Positions 8,693 through 17,599 of a stretch of DNA of 64,000 nt are shown here, in pieces. Each line of letters begins with the position of its first letter. The first letter of the stretch is position 1. This DNA is from Cyanobium sp. CZS48M. GTDB taxonomy: Bacteria > Cyanobacteriota > Cyanobacteriia > PCC-6307 > Cyanobiaceae. The position numbers and the translations under genes were made by a program. The stretch covers positions 248,001 through 312,000 of the forward strand of contig JAUCZK010000001.1 in NCBI GenBank assembly GCA_030373145.1, read 5' to 3'. The notes beneath the pieces are model-generated. The model was not told the DNA's origin. It did no database searches and saw only the letters and a list, made by a program, of their open reading frames with translations.

Positions 8693-8992
8693 TGGGAGAG
8701 GGCTGGGTCAAGTAAAAGAGCTTTTGCAGGCAAGAAGGAAGGAACTTCGATTTATTTATAGTGAAAATACAAGCTTTAGAGCTTGGCTTACAGAGAATAT
8801 TAGTGATCTTGCATTACCCTTGATTCTCTAGAGCAGTAATTAGTTGCGCTTGCAGAAAACAATGCTAGCCAAGACGGAAATCACTGACAAGCTTAGTACA
8901 TGCTCTTCTAGAGTTGGATTTGTCTAGACCAAACCTAGGGTGTCAAGGGATTGCTGTCAAGGGGTGGCTGCCCGTGCCTTAGGAGTACTTGA
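8693..8992. other. AT-rich intergenic stretch
   Basis: About 300 bases between the AlgX-like gene and the IS1595-family element. It is AT-richer than the surrounding chromosome, with no open frame of note. It must contain the promoter of the AlgX-like gene, but no clean -35/-10 pair could be assigned. No transposon end or RNA gene was recognised. Confidence 0.4.
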
Positions 8993-9955
8993 TTAGGTAG
9001 CAAGCTCCGCACTCCTCAAGATGCGTTCCGGCCGAGCGCCGCAGCTGCAGATGGCATGAACCACCCGCTCGGTCATCGTTGCCAAGTTGAAGCGCCGGTT
9101 GAAGCGGTAATTGAAGGCACCCAGGTAGCGATCGGCGTACTTATCGAATTTCAGGGCATGGAAGGTGCCGCTGAAGCTGGTTTTCAAGTTGCTGAGCACC
9201 GTGTTGATCCAGCGGAATTCCGGCAGTTCATTGGGATGGCGTCCGTTCACGACCACAGCCTGATGCAGGCAACCGACTTCTGTCACGGCGCGGAAGCAGG
9301 CAAGCCCATCTGAGATTACTTCACATCCGATCGCCAGTGAATCCTGTGCCCAGTCAGCGATGGCGGCAAAGGAGAACGTGTCCACGGTGGCAAGCTTCAC
9401 GTAACGAGGGTGGCCCGCATCATCGAGAGAGACGGCCGCGACGATCGGCACCTTGTTCTCTGATCCACGACCTGCCTTGCCACCACAGCGTTCTCCGCCA
9501 AGGTAGGCATCATCCACCTGTACCTTTCCCCGCAGGACATAGGCCCCATCGCGCTCCTTCATCGCCTGCATGATCTTGTTGGGAACCAGCCATGCCGTGC
9601 GGTAGTTCACGCCGAGATGGCGCCTCAGAGCGAGTGAAGAGATGCCAGTGTTGGCCTGGCCCACCAGGTAGAAAGCGAGGAACCAGGTGGTCAGCGGCAA
9701 CTTGGTCGCCTCCAGGATGGTTCCGGCCGTGAGGGTGGCCTGATGGCGGCAGCTCCGGCATTGATAGCGCTTGTGGCGCCTGCCATGGATCAGTCCGTAC
9801 TCCTTGCAATCACAGCGGGGGCAACGGAAACCATCAGGCCAGCGCGCCTGCTCCAGGGCGGACTCGCAATTCTCCTCGGTGCCGTAGAGCTCGATGAACT
9901 CGGGCAGCGACAGGCCGGCCTGGAACTGAATCCGATTCATAGCCATGCCAATCAC
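8993..9955 (-). CDS. IS1595-family transposase (ISXO2-like)
   Basis: A 320-residue transposase. A zinc ribbon at residues about 45-75 has CPRCDCKEYG and YQCRSCRHQ. It is followed by the family's LTAGTILEATKLPL segment. The ISXO2-like catalytic domain contains VQVDDAYLGGE, VISDGLACF and the block WINTVLSNLKTSFSGTFHAL, which carries the final residues of the DDN/DDE-type site. ATG 9955 is the first of two closely spaced starts (MIGMAMNR). The gene is intact. The TAA stop is partly supplied by the terminal repeat. Confidence 0.92.
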   Translation of the reverse strand: MIGMAMNRIQFQAGLSLPEFIELYGTEENCESALEQARWPDGFRCPRCDCKEYGLIHGRRHKRYQCRSCRHQATLTAGTILEATKLPLTTWFLAFYLVGQANTGISSLALRRHLGVNYRTAWLVPNKIMQAMKERDGAYVLRGKVQVDDAYLGGERCGGKAGRGSENKVPIVAAVSLDDAGHPRYVKLATVDTFSFAAIADWAQDSLAIGCEVISDGLACFRAVTEVGCLHQAVVVNGRHPNELPEFRWINTVLSNLKTSFSGTFHALKFDKYADRYLGAFNYRFNRRFNLATMTERVVHAICSCGARPERILRSAELAT

Positions 9956-10013
9956 CCCTGGTACACACGTACCAGCATATGCGACAAAGTCCGCTGACGG
10001 AGCTTGCTACCTA
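8994..10013 (-). mobile_element. IS1595-family insertion sequence
   Basis: A roughly 1.0-kb element with 16-bp perfect inverted repeats (TAGGTAGCAAGCTCCG) at 8994-9009 and, as its complement, at 9998-10013. It carries one intact transposase gene whose stop codon lies in the left repeat. The true tips may be GGTAGC, with the outer TA belonging to the target. No 8-bp target duplication is seen on either side, even when the neighbouring IS5-like element is mentally removed. One flank has therefore been rearranged since insertion. Confidence 0.82.
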
Positions 10014-11758
10014 GGGCTTGCTGAAATTCACCAATTCGCGCCAGAGCGGCCTTTAGCTCCTACAGCATGAGCGTCGCCATGAGGGACGACTAGAGCTTCA
10101 GATGTCGACTAAATGCAGGCAAGTCGCTTCACATGCCGCTCTCCAGTGTTCATACTGGCGAACACCATGTAAACACACACAAACAAAGCAAATAAAAGGC
10201 GCAGTAGCCTTAAGATCTTCTCTGCATTCATCACAAATAGTGCCATCCCGATCACGGATTTGGATGTCTCAACCAACTTCGTCATGATCAGATCAAGGCC
10301 ATACTTGCGCTTGCTTGTACCGATCCGTCCTTCGATCACGGATCTTCTTCTCAGGTCGGATTTGAACAGATCCTGTTGTTCGGCTGATTCCGCAGGACTC
10401 TCGACGCGCTTGCCTCGCCCCCTGCCACTGAGCCGGATATTATGTTCTGCGCAATACCGCTTATTTTCAGTCGTGATGTAGATGGCATCTGCGCATACAC
10501 GTTCTGGATAGTAGCCTCGCTCTTGCTTGTACTGTTCAATTCGCTGAATCAGATCATTTGCTTCATTGTAGTTGTCCCAGCTAATGCGATCCAGATCGAC
10601 AAAACCATTATCATCTGAGATTGATATCTTGGCGCCAAACTCCGTCTTCTTGCCGGCCTTCCCCCTGACGATGGGACGCACGTGCGGTTTCGCCAGGTTG
10701 ACAATCCTGTTGGCAGTGCGGCAGTTATCAGCGTCGTACATTTCCTGCTGCTGACGGTAGACCTCGCTGCTGACGAGCAGCTTGCGATACAGATGGCTGC
10801 CAAGCCCGAGAAGCACTGCGCCAGAATGGATCAGGGTGTCTATTGCCGCCAAGTTGCGTCTGATCTCATTCAGTTGAAACCTCTTGGCTTCGCGAATCTC
10901 AGATTTCCTAGGCTTTTTCTTCTTGATGATGGCAAGGAACTGATTCCTTGCTTTATCACGATTGCAGCGGGGCTTCCGCTTTACTTTGTCGGACACCTGC
11001 TTGAAAAGGTCATCAATGACCATTTCCGTGGTTTCACGGGCTTCGTTGAGTAACCTTAGATCCACCGGATAGGGAATATCATCAGGAACACAGGTGGCAT
11101 CAAGCATCAGCGTGCCCCAGTTCTCGCTGGTGTCATGCGAAAGGGGGCGCTCGCCCAGTTCCAATTCGATGGCCGCCAGTTCCTTGTTTTCGCCCTCAGT
11201 GCATTCATCTGCGAGGGATGATAGAAGCTGTTTGACCAACGCGATCCCACTCGCCTTTGTCATGTCATTGCAGATCTTGATCAGATCAGGGCCAATGCGT
11301 TTCCGGAAGTGCACCATCATCGAAGCGTCGAACGGGCGCGTGAACTGATAGCCACTCAGACCGATGAAGAATTGCAGATAGGGTGATTCCGTAATCAGCT
11401 CAACAGACTCCCGATCCGTTACGCCAAGCCGCTGCTGGATATACAACGCACCAAAGGCCATCCGGAATGGCTTGGCCGGTGCACCAGTAGTGGCGCTGAA
11501 TAATGGTGCGTAGCGACTCTCCAGAGGCTCCCAGGGGATGATGCTGGCCAGCGCAACCCAGCGATTGTTCGGATCCAGCTTGCCGCCAAACGGGGCATGA
11601 AACTCCTCAATCGACAGCTGCCCGTTGTGCTGAAAAACGTACATTTTCAGGTCAGTGAATTCTTCTAGCCCACTAATGGCTGATCTCCGCTAATTCTAGC
11701 GTGAGACACTGACTGGAATCAACTGCACTGCAGGTGATCTGGGTTCCTCAGCAAGCCC
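10014..11758 (-). mobile_element. IS5/IS1182-like insertion sequence, intact
   Basis: The element begins with gggcttgctga at 10014-10024 and ends with the exact complement tcagcaagccc at 11748-11758, giving 11-bp inverted repeats. Both ends are flanked by TA (10012-10013 and 11759-11760), consistent with a 2-bp target duplication. The left TA is also the outer tip of the IS1595-family element, so this element inserted exactly at the end of its neighbour. It carries a single transposase gene. Confidence 0.78.
10109..11644 (-). CDS. IS5/IS1182-like transposase (DUF772 type)
   Basis: A complete 511-residue transposase. The N-terminal region (around 55-130) is DUF772-like: FRMAFGALYIQQRLGVTDRESVELITESPYLQFFIGL. 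The DDE core has the first Asp in LMLDATCVPDD, the second in VCADAIYI and the last acid in SVIEGRIGTSKRKYGL, followed by the closing helix ALFVMNAEKILRLLRLL. A lysine-rich stretch around 240-260 may contact DNA. A fragment of a related transposase lies inverted at 6894-7385. The family label (IS5 versus IS1182) cannot be settled without a database search. Confidence 0.9.
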   Translation of the reverse strand: MYVFQHNGQLSIEEFHAPFGGKLDPNNRWVALASIIPWEPLESRYAPLFSATTGAPAKPFRMAFGALYIQQRLGVTDRESVELITESPYLQFFIGLSGYQFTRPFDASMMVHFRKRIGPDLIKICNDMTKASGIALVKQLLSSLADECTEGENKELAAIELELGERPLSHDTSENWGTLMLDATCVPDDIPYPVDLRLLNEARETTEMVIDDLFKQVSDKVKRKPRCNRDKARNQFLAIIKKKKPRKSEIREAKRFQLNEIRRNLAAIDTLIHSGAVLLGLGSHLYRKLLVSSEVYRQQQEMYDADNCRTANRIVNLAKPHVRPIVRGKAGKKTEFGAKISISDDNGFVDLDRISWDNYNEANDLIQRIEQYKQERGYYPERVCADAIYITTENKRYCAEHNIRLSGRGRGKRVESPAESAEQQDLFKSDLRRRSVIEGRIGTSKRKYGLDLIMTKLVETSKSVIGMALFVMNAEKILRLLRLLFALFVCVYMVFASMNTGERHVKRLACI

Positions 11759-12186
11759 TACGTACTGTCCACCTTCGTGGCGGAGCCCATCCGCTGGATG
11801 GCCCGCTTCGGTTGGAGACCGCTGACGCTGCTGGAGCTGAACCGCAGCGTGGAGGCTCAGCACTTTCGCTACGCCGCCAGCAACCAGTGCATTGCCGACG
11901 CCACCCTGGCGATGCTGCTCAACGACTGGCCTGCTCCCCTGCGGCCCATTGCACGCCGCCTGCTCATGGGCCTGCTCACGCCCCCGGTGGCCGGCAGCCT
12001 GGGCTGGAGCGAGGCGCCCAGCTGGCTGCAGCGGCTGCTGCTGGCCCTGGTGGGACCCGCTTCTATTGCGACCACCCCACGCCCAGTTACGGCCCATGTT
12101 TTTCCCTGGGGCAGCTGGGCCCCCCGGCTTTGCTGGCGCGCCTCAACGCCCCCGGGCAAGGGCGGGAACCCCCCGCCAGCGACTGA
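11759..12186 (+). pseudogene. 3' part of an unrecognised gene, cut by the IS5-like element
   Basis: Directly after the IS end an open frame reads YVLSTFVAEPIRWMARFGW and on through LLMGLLTPPVAGSLGW to about residue 95. It looks like genuine coding sequence with a helical C-terminus. Around 12050-12070 the sensible frame shifts: one frame continues past LLALVGPAS as low-quality sequence, while the next frame gives SYGPCFSLGQLGPPALLARL and stops at 12184-12186. The 5' part is missing, presumably displaced by the transposons. The family is not recognised with confidence. Confidence 0.5.
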
Positions 12187-12256
12187 CCTGCCGTTGGGCC
12201 TGCTCTCCGAATGGTTTGCTATTTCGGAATGAAAGTTCTGGAGACGCGATAAAGGC

Positions 12257-12300
12257 TTGACGGAATGCCCCAAAATGTGTATTATTAATCAATGGATTAA
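12257..12300 (+). promoter_or_regulatory. Probable sps promoter with operator-like palindrome
   Basis: A near-consensus sigma-70 promoter: TTGACG at 12257-12262, a 17-base spacer, and TATTAT at 12280-12285. Overlapping and following the -10 box is a perfect 6-bp inverted repeat, TTAATC (12285-12290) and GATTAA (12295-12300), separated by AATG, sitting at the expected transcription start. This is a plausible repressor site. It would drive the sucrose genes, leaving a leader of about 150 nt before the sps ATG. The regulator is unknown. Confidence 0.6.
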
Positions 12301-12444
12301 TCAAGGAAGACTAGCTTCGTGCTTCTTCCTGGGCGTTCTTGCCTTCGCGTCAATCTTCATTGCAGTCGGTGAGGGATGGCTGTTCCCAAGCGGTCTCCCT
12401 CACCGGTTGCCAAGCTTTCTTGAGTCTCTTGTCCCCAGGCGATC

Positions 12445-14583
12445 ATGGTTGATACGGCCAGCCCCAGTGGTCTCTATATTCTTCTCATCAGTGTGCACGG
12501 ATTGATTCGTGGCCAGGATCTGGAGCTCGGCCGCGATGCCGACACCGGTGGTCAGACGAAATACGTGGTTGAACTGGCCAAGGCCCTCGCCAGGCAGGAG
12601 GGCGTTGAGCGGGTGGATCTGGTCACTCGCTTGGTTGAGGATGATCACGTCAGTCCAGACTATGCTGTTCCGATTGAGAAGCTGGCCGAGAATCTTCAGG
12701 TCGTTCGGATCAAGGCAGGCCCAAATGAGTACCTGCCCAAGGAGCAGCTCTGGCCCCACATGGACAGTTTTGCTGACCACCTCTCCACCTGGTTGGCGGA
12801 GCAGCCCCGGATGCCGGATGTCGTCCACACCCATTACGCCGATGCTGGCTATGTGGGCGTGCGGCTCTCGAATCTCACCGGTCTGCCATTGATTCATACG
12901 GGCCACTCCCTCGGTCGCGACAAATACCGCCGGTTGCTCGCCATTGGTATGGGCATCGATCAGATCGAGCAGCGCTATCACATGCAGGCGCGGATCAGCG
13001 CCGAGGAAGATACTCTCAGTTGTGCTGAGCTGGTGATCACCAGCACGCGCAATGAAATCGAAAGCCAATACGAGCTTTACGATTACTACACGCCCGAGAA
13101 GATGGCGGTGATTCCGCCGGGTACAGACCTCGAGCAATTTCACCCCCCCGTCCAGGGTCAGCCTTCACTCGCTCAAGACTTTCAGGACACGCTCAGCCTG
13201 TTCCTGCGGGAGCCTGCCAAGCCGATGATCCTGGCCCTCTCTCGCCCCGATGAACGTAAGAACATCGTCTCGCTGCTGGAGGCCTATGGCCAGAGCAAGC
13301 GCCTTCAGGGGTTGGCCAATCTGGTGATCGTGGCAGGCAACCGTGACGACATCCGTGAGCTCAATGACGGGGCTCAGTCGGTCTTGACGGAACTGCTCTG
13401 GGTGATCGATTTCTTCGATCTCTATGGCCACGTGGCTCTGCCCAAGCACCACAGTTCCGAGCAGGTACCCGAGATCTACCGCCTGGCGGCGGCCTCCAGG
13501 GGAGTGTTCGTCAATCCCGCCCTCACCGAACCGTTCGGCCTCACCCTCTTGGAGGCCGCCGCCAGTGGCCTGCCGCTGGTGGCCACCGAGAACGGTGGTC
13601 CGGTCGACATCATCGGCAATTGCCACAACGGCCTGCTGGTGGATCCCCTCAGCCGCGAGGACATCGCTGAGGCCATCCTCTCCATCCTGGAGAAGCCCAG
13701 GCGCTGGGATGAGCTCTCTGGAAACGGACTGAGCAACATCGCCCGCTTCTATTCCTGGGAGTCCCACGCCAAGGCTTATCTGGCCATGCTCCAGCCGGTG
13801 GTGTCGAAGCCGAAACCCCTGGCCCAGCCCCCAGCGACCCATCAGTTCAGCAGTTACAGGAACCGGGCCCTGTTCACGGCCATCGACAACACCCTGCTGG
13901 GAGATACCGAAGCCTTGGAGCAGTTCGCCAAGGTGGTGCGCACCCATCGCCGCCAGTTCCTGTTCGGGATTGCCACAGGCCGGCGGCTCGATTCTGTATT
14001 GACCATCCTCAAGCGCTACAACATCCCCACTCCGGATGTGCTGATCACCAGCCTGGGAACGGAGATCTATTATACCTCCGAGCTGTTTGCCGATGTTGCC
14101 TGGAGCCATCACATTGATCACTCCTGGACTCCCCAGGTGCTGCGCCGGGTGCTGGAGTCGCTGCCGGGGCTGTCTCCCCAGCCCAAGAATGAACAGAGCC
14201 GCTTCAAGGTGTCGTACTTCTACGACGCCGAGCTAGCGCCCTCCCTCGAGGACATTCATGCCTTCCTGCGCCAGCAGGAGCTCTCGGTGAATGCCACCCT
14301 CTCTTTCGGTCAATACCTTGATATTGTGCCGGCCCGTGCCTCCAAGGGGCAGGCCCTGCGGTATGTCGCCAACCAATACAACATTCCGCTCGAGCGCACC
14401 CTTGTCACGGGCGGCTCCGGCGGCGACGCCGACATGCTGCGTGGCAACACCCTTGGCGTGGTGGTCTCCAACCGGCACCAGGAAGAACTCTCCAACCTCA
14501 GCGAAAACGAGCAGGTCTACTTTGCCAATGGTGCCCATGCCTGGGGAATCCTTGAGGCGATCAGGCACTACGGCTTCTTCTGA
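12445..14583 (+). CDS. sps: Sucrose-phosphate synthase, two-domain cyanobacterial type
   Basis: A 712-residue enzyme that makes sucrose-6-phosphate from an NDP-glucose and fructose-6-phosphate. Residues 1-460 form a GT-B glycosyltransferase: the N-terminal loop GLIRGQDLELGRDADTGGQ, the HTGHSLG block, and the nucleotide-binding E-x7-E segment EPFGLTLLE around 362-370. Residues from about 470 to the end form an SPP-like HAD domain. Its first motif reads FTAIDNT, with Ala where the nucleophilic Asp should be, so this domain should not hydrolyse phosphate. A separate active-type SPP follows 53 bases downstream. In cyanobacteria sucrose serves as compatible solute and carbon store and is usually induced by salt. 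Confidence 0.95.
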   Translation: MVDTASPSGLYILLISVHGLIRGQDLELGRDADTGGQTKYVVELAKALARQEGVERVDLVTRLVEDDHVSPDYAVPIEKLAENLQVVRIKAGPNEYLPKEQLWPHMDSFADHLSTWLAEQPRMPDVVHTHYADAGYVGVRLSNLTGLPLIHTGHSLGRDKYRRLLAIGMGIDQIEQRYHMQARISAEEDTLSCAELVITSTRNEIESQYELYDYYTPEKMAVIPPGTDLEQFHPPVQGQPSLAQDFQDTLSLFLREPAKPMILALSRPDERKNIVSLLEAYGQSKRLQGLANLVIVAGNRDDIRELNDGAQSVLTELLWVIDFFDLYGHVALPKHHSSEQVPEIYRLAAASRGVFVNPALTEPFGLTLLEAAASGLPLVATENGGPVDIIGNCHNGLLVDPLSREDIAEAILSILEKPRRWDELSGNGLSNIARFYSWESHAKAYLAMLQPVVSKPKPLAQPPATHQFSSYRNRALFTAIDNTLLGDTEALEQFAKVVRTHRRQFLFGIATGRRLDSVLTILKRYNIPTPDVLITSLGTEIYYTSELFADVAWSHHIDHSWTPQVLRRVLESLPGLSPQPKNEQSRFKVSYFYDAELAPSLEDIHAFLRQQELSVNATLSFGQYLDIVPARASKGQALRYVANQYNIPLERTLVTGGSGGDADMLRGNTLGVVVSNRHQEELSNLSENEQVYFANGAHAWGILEAIRHYGFF

Positions 14584-14636
14584 TCGAGTCATGATCCTTG
14601 GTACCCGACTCAACAGCCCATACCACTCCCTCAGCC

Positions 14637-15476
14637 ATGACGCGACTGCTGCTCTGCACAGATCTGGATCGCACCCTTTTGCCCAATGGTGAGTCGCCGG
14701 AGTCGCCCGGGGCCCGCGATCGCTTTGCGGCGTTGGTGGCCCGGCCTGAGGTAACCCTGGCCTATGTCTCCGGCCGTCATCTGGCGCTGGTGGAGCAGGC
14801 GATTGAGGAGTTCGGGATCCCCAGGCCCGATTGGGTCATCGGCGATGTCGGCAGCCGGATGTACCAGTGGGAACCGCCGGGGCAATGGCTGGAGTCGACG
14901 GCCTGGCAAGAGGAGATCGCCAGCGACTGGCCAGGGCTGAACAGTGGGGCGATTTCGGAAGCCTTCACCACCATTGAGGATCTCACCCTGCAGGGGGAGG
15001 ATCGCCAGAGCACCTACAAGCTCAGTTACTTTCTGCCCCTGGGCGCTGACCTCGGCAGCCTTCGTCAGGTGATGGAAGCACGGCTGCGGGAGATGCAGGC
15101 CCGATCCAGCTGGATCTACAGTGTGGATGAACAAGCTCAGGTGGGCCTGCTCGATATCCTGCCCGAGCGGGCCACCAAGTTGCACGCGGTGGAGTTCCTG
15201 ATGCAGCAGCAGGGGTTCCTCCCCAGCAGCACGGTGTTTGCTGGTGACAGCGGCAATGACCTGCCGATTCTGGTGAGCCCCGTCCCCTCCGTTCTGGTGG
15301 CCAATGCTCATCCAGATGTGCTTCGGGATGCCAACGCAGGCTCCAGTCAACGGGGAACTGGCCAGTCATTGTACGTGGCCAAGGGTGACTTCTTGGGCAT
15401 GAATGGCAATTACAGCGCAGGCATTCTTGAAGGCCTGGTGCATTTTCATCCTGAAACTAAGGGCTGGATTCTATAG
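14637..15476 (+). CDS. spp: Sucrose-6-phosphate phosphatase
   Basis: A 279-residue HAD phosphatase that releases free sucrose from sucrose-6-phosphate. Motif I is intact (TDLDRTLLP, Asp at residues 9 and 11), motif II is the SGR in AYVSGRH, and motif IV is GDSGNDLPIL. ATG 14637 is chosen because the protein then begins MTRLLLCTDLDRT, the usual family start. It lies 53 bases after sps in the same direction, with amylosucrase next, so the three probably form one sucrose operon. It supplies the activity missing from the degenerate HAD domain of SPS. Confidence 0.94.
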   Translation: MTRLLLCTDLDRTLLPNGESPESPGARDRFAALVARPEVTLAYVSGRHLALVEQAIEEFGIPRPDWVIGDVGSRMYQWEPPGQWLESTAWQEEIASDWPGLNSGAISEAFTTIEDLTLQGEDRQSTYKLSYFLPLGADLGSLRQVMEARLREMQARSSWIYSVDEQAQVGLLDILPERATKLHAVEFLMQQQGFLPSSTVFAGDSGNDLPILVSPVPSVLVANAHPDVLRDANAGSSQRGTGQSLYVAKGDFLGMNGNYSAGILEGLVHFHPETKGWIL

Positions 15477-15603
15477 GTCAATTCAGGATTTACCTGCTGG
15501 CGTTTCCCGCTGATTTCGCGAGGCAGATGCCAGGCACTAGTCCTGCGCCCCAGCCGATTCGATTCTCTTTTCGAGACCCTCTCCTCCCACCGTTGACTTC
15601 CTG

Positions 15604-17556
15604 ATGTACGAGCAGATCTCTCATTCCCTGTTGAACTCAATCCTCGATGAATTGAGGCCAGAGATCAAGCGCCAGAATCTCAGATATTTCTACACACGCC
15701 TTGGCGCCAATTTTTATGCGATCCATTCGCTCTTCTCCACGCTCTATGGAGATCGAGAAGACTTTCAATCCCAGATGGTTCGTCTGGTGGAGACCATGGC
15801 GGAGGGTTACATTTACCGATCAGAGGAATCTGAGCGGATCGACATGAGCCGCGAGCAGGATCACAACTGGTTCCTCTCCCAGAAGTGGGTGGGCATGGCC
15901 CTCTATACCAATGGATTTGCCAATGATCTTGGAGACTTGGCTGGCAAGATCAGTTACTTCCAGGAGCTGGGAGTCAACATGGTGCATATCATGCCAATCC
16001 TTAAGTGCCCAGCGGGTCAGAGTGATGGTGGCTATGCCATCAGCAACTTCCGCGAAATCGATAGTCGAGTTGGGGATCTTAACGACATTCAGCGCATCTC
16101 TGAGCAATTCAGGAAATGCGGCATTCTGTTGGTTCTGGATATCGTTCTTAATCACACCTCAGATGAGCATGAATGGGCCTTGAAGGCGAAGGACGGAGAT
16201 CCCCGCTACCAGAATTACTACCTTACCTTCGAAGACAGGTCCGTGCCGGATGTGTTTGAGCAGGGGATGCCGATGGTGTTCCCGGTAACTGATCCCGGTA
16301 ACTTCACCTGGAACGAGGAGATGAAGCGCTGGGTGATGACGGTGTTTCACGATTACCAGTGGGATCTGAATTACAGCAATCCTGAAGTCTTCATCGAGAT
16401 CCTCTCGATCGTGCTGTTCTGGGCCAACCAAGGCGTCGATGTTCTCAGGCTCGACGCTGTCGCCTTCCTCTGGAAGAAACTGGGATCAACTTGCCAGAAC
16501 GAACGCAAGGCTCACCTGATTCTGCAACTCCTCAAGGACTGTTGTCAGGTCACAGCCCCTGGTGTTCTGTTCATTGCTGAGGCCATTGTGGCGCCAAGTG
16601 AGGTGGCGAAATACTTTGGCGAGGATGCCATCGTGGCGAAGGAGTGTGAGATTGCTTATAACGCCACATTGATGGCACTCCTCTGGGATGGTATTGCCAC
16701 GCGGAACACCAAGTTGTTGCGAGAAGGGATCAAGAGTCTGCCTACAAAGTTGGATCGAGCCACCTGGCTAACCTATGTTCGCTGTCATGACGACATCGGC
16801 TTTGGCTTTGATGACAAGGATATTGCCGCTGCAGGCTATGAGCCCCATTCCCACCGCATGTTTCTGATTGATTACTTCACCGGCAAGTTCGCTGATACCG
16901 CCAGAGGGCTGGAGTTCATGCGTAACGACTCAACTGGTGACGCGAGAATCTGTGGCTCTCTTGCCTCCTTGGCGGGGCTTGAGTCGGCCTTGGAAAAAGG
17001 TGATCAAGGGCTGATCGATATGGCCATCAGCAAAATTCTGCTGCTTAATGGCATCATTCTTTCCTTTGGCGGAATTCCACTGATCTACAATGGTGATGCG
17101 TTGGGTCAACTCAACGACTACAGTTATATTGATGATCCCAGTAAGTCCAACGACAGCCGCTGGGTCCACCGACCTAAGATTGACTGGGAGAAAGCTGCCC
17201 TGCGGCATCAGCGCGGCACAGTGGAATGCAGGATTTTCACGGCGATGAAGCGAATGATCTCCATCCGCAAGGAGATATCTGCCTTTGCCGATTTCAACAA
17301 CCGCGAGCTGTTGCATTCCGACAACGAGCACCTTCTCTGTTACCTCCGCTACAACCATCTCAGGAGCTCTGAGAAGGTCTTCGTAATCGCCAACTTTGAC
17401 GATCATCCCCAGCAGCTTGAGTTGGAAAGCTACAGCCGTTATGGCATCAACCCGCGGGCGAACTATACAGATCTCTACAGCGGAATCAAGCCCTCGCAAT
17501 ACGACGGTTGCATCGCGCTGCAGGGTGGTCAGTTCTACTGGCTGAGCGAAAGCTGA
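15604..17556 (+). CDS. ams: Amylosucrase-type GH13 enzyme
   Basis: A 650-residue GH13 subfamily 4 enzyme. It has the N-terminal helical domain of amylosucrase (residues 1-90), then a TIM barrel with VLDIVLNHTSDEH, the nucleophile in GVDVLRLDAVAF (about residue 284), the acid/base Glu in LFIAEAIV (about 325) and the transition-state Asp in VRCHDDIGF. The C-terminal beta domain ends near FYWLSES. Such enzymes split sucrose and move the glucose onto a glucan, or act as sucrose hydrolase or phosphorylase-like enzymes. Its length fits amylosucrase better than sucrose phosphorylase. It follows spp by 127 bases, so synthesis and breakdown of sucrose are encoded together. No fructokinase is seen beside it. 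Confidence 0.9.
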   Translation: MYEQISHSLLNSILDELRPEIKRQNLRYFYTRLGANFYAIHSLFSTLYGDREDFQSQMVRLVETMAEGYIYRSEESERIDMSREQDHNWFLSQKWVGMALYTNGFANDLGDLAGKISYFQELGVNMVHIMPILKCPAGQSDGGYAISNFREIDSRVGDLNDIQRISEQFRKCGILLVLDIVLNHTSDEHEWALKAKDGDPRYQNYYLTFEDRSVPDVFEQGMPMVFPVTDPGNFTWNEEMKRWVMTVFHDYQWDLNYSNPEVFIEILSIVLFWANQGVDVLRLDAVAFLWKKLGSTCQNERKAHLILQLLKDCCQVTAPGVLFIAEAIVAPSEVAKYFGEDAIVAKECEIAYNATLMALLWDGIATRNTKLLREGIKSLPTKLDRATWLTYVRCHDDIGFGFDDKDIAAAGYEPHSHRMFLIDYFTGKFADTARGLEFMRNDSTGDARICGSLASLAGLESALEKGDQGLIDMAISKILLLNGIILSFGGIPLIYNGDALGQLNDYSYIDDPSKSNDSRWVHRPKIDWEKAALRHQRGTVECRIFTAMKRMISIRKEISAFADFNNRELLHSDNEHLLCYLRYNHLRSSEKVFVIANFDDHPQQLELESYSRYGINPRANYTDLYSGIKPSQYDGCIALQGGQFYWLSES

Positions 17557-17599
17557 GGGTCTCTTCCCGAATCTCCAGCCAGATCGATCACCCTTGGAT

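Noticed and set aside
12257-12505. Small hydrophobic frame upstream of sps resembling a membrane leader
   Set aside because: It overlaps the promoter hexamers and the start of sps and would begin at the -35 box, so it cannot be translated from that promoter.
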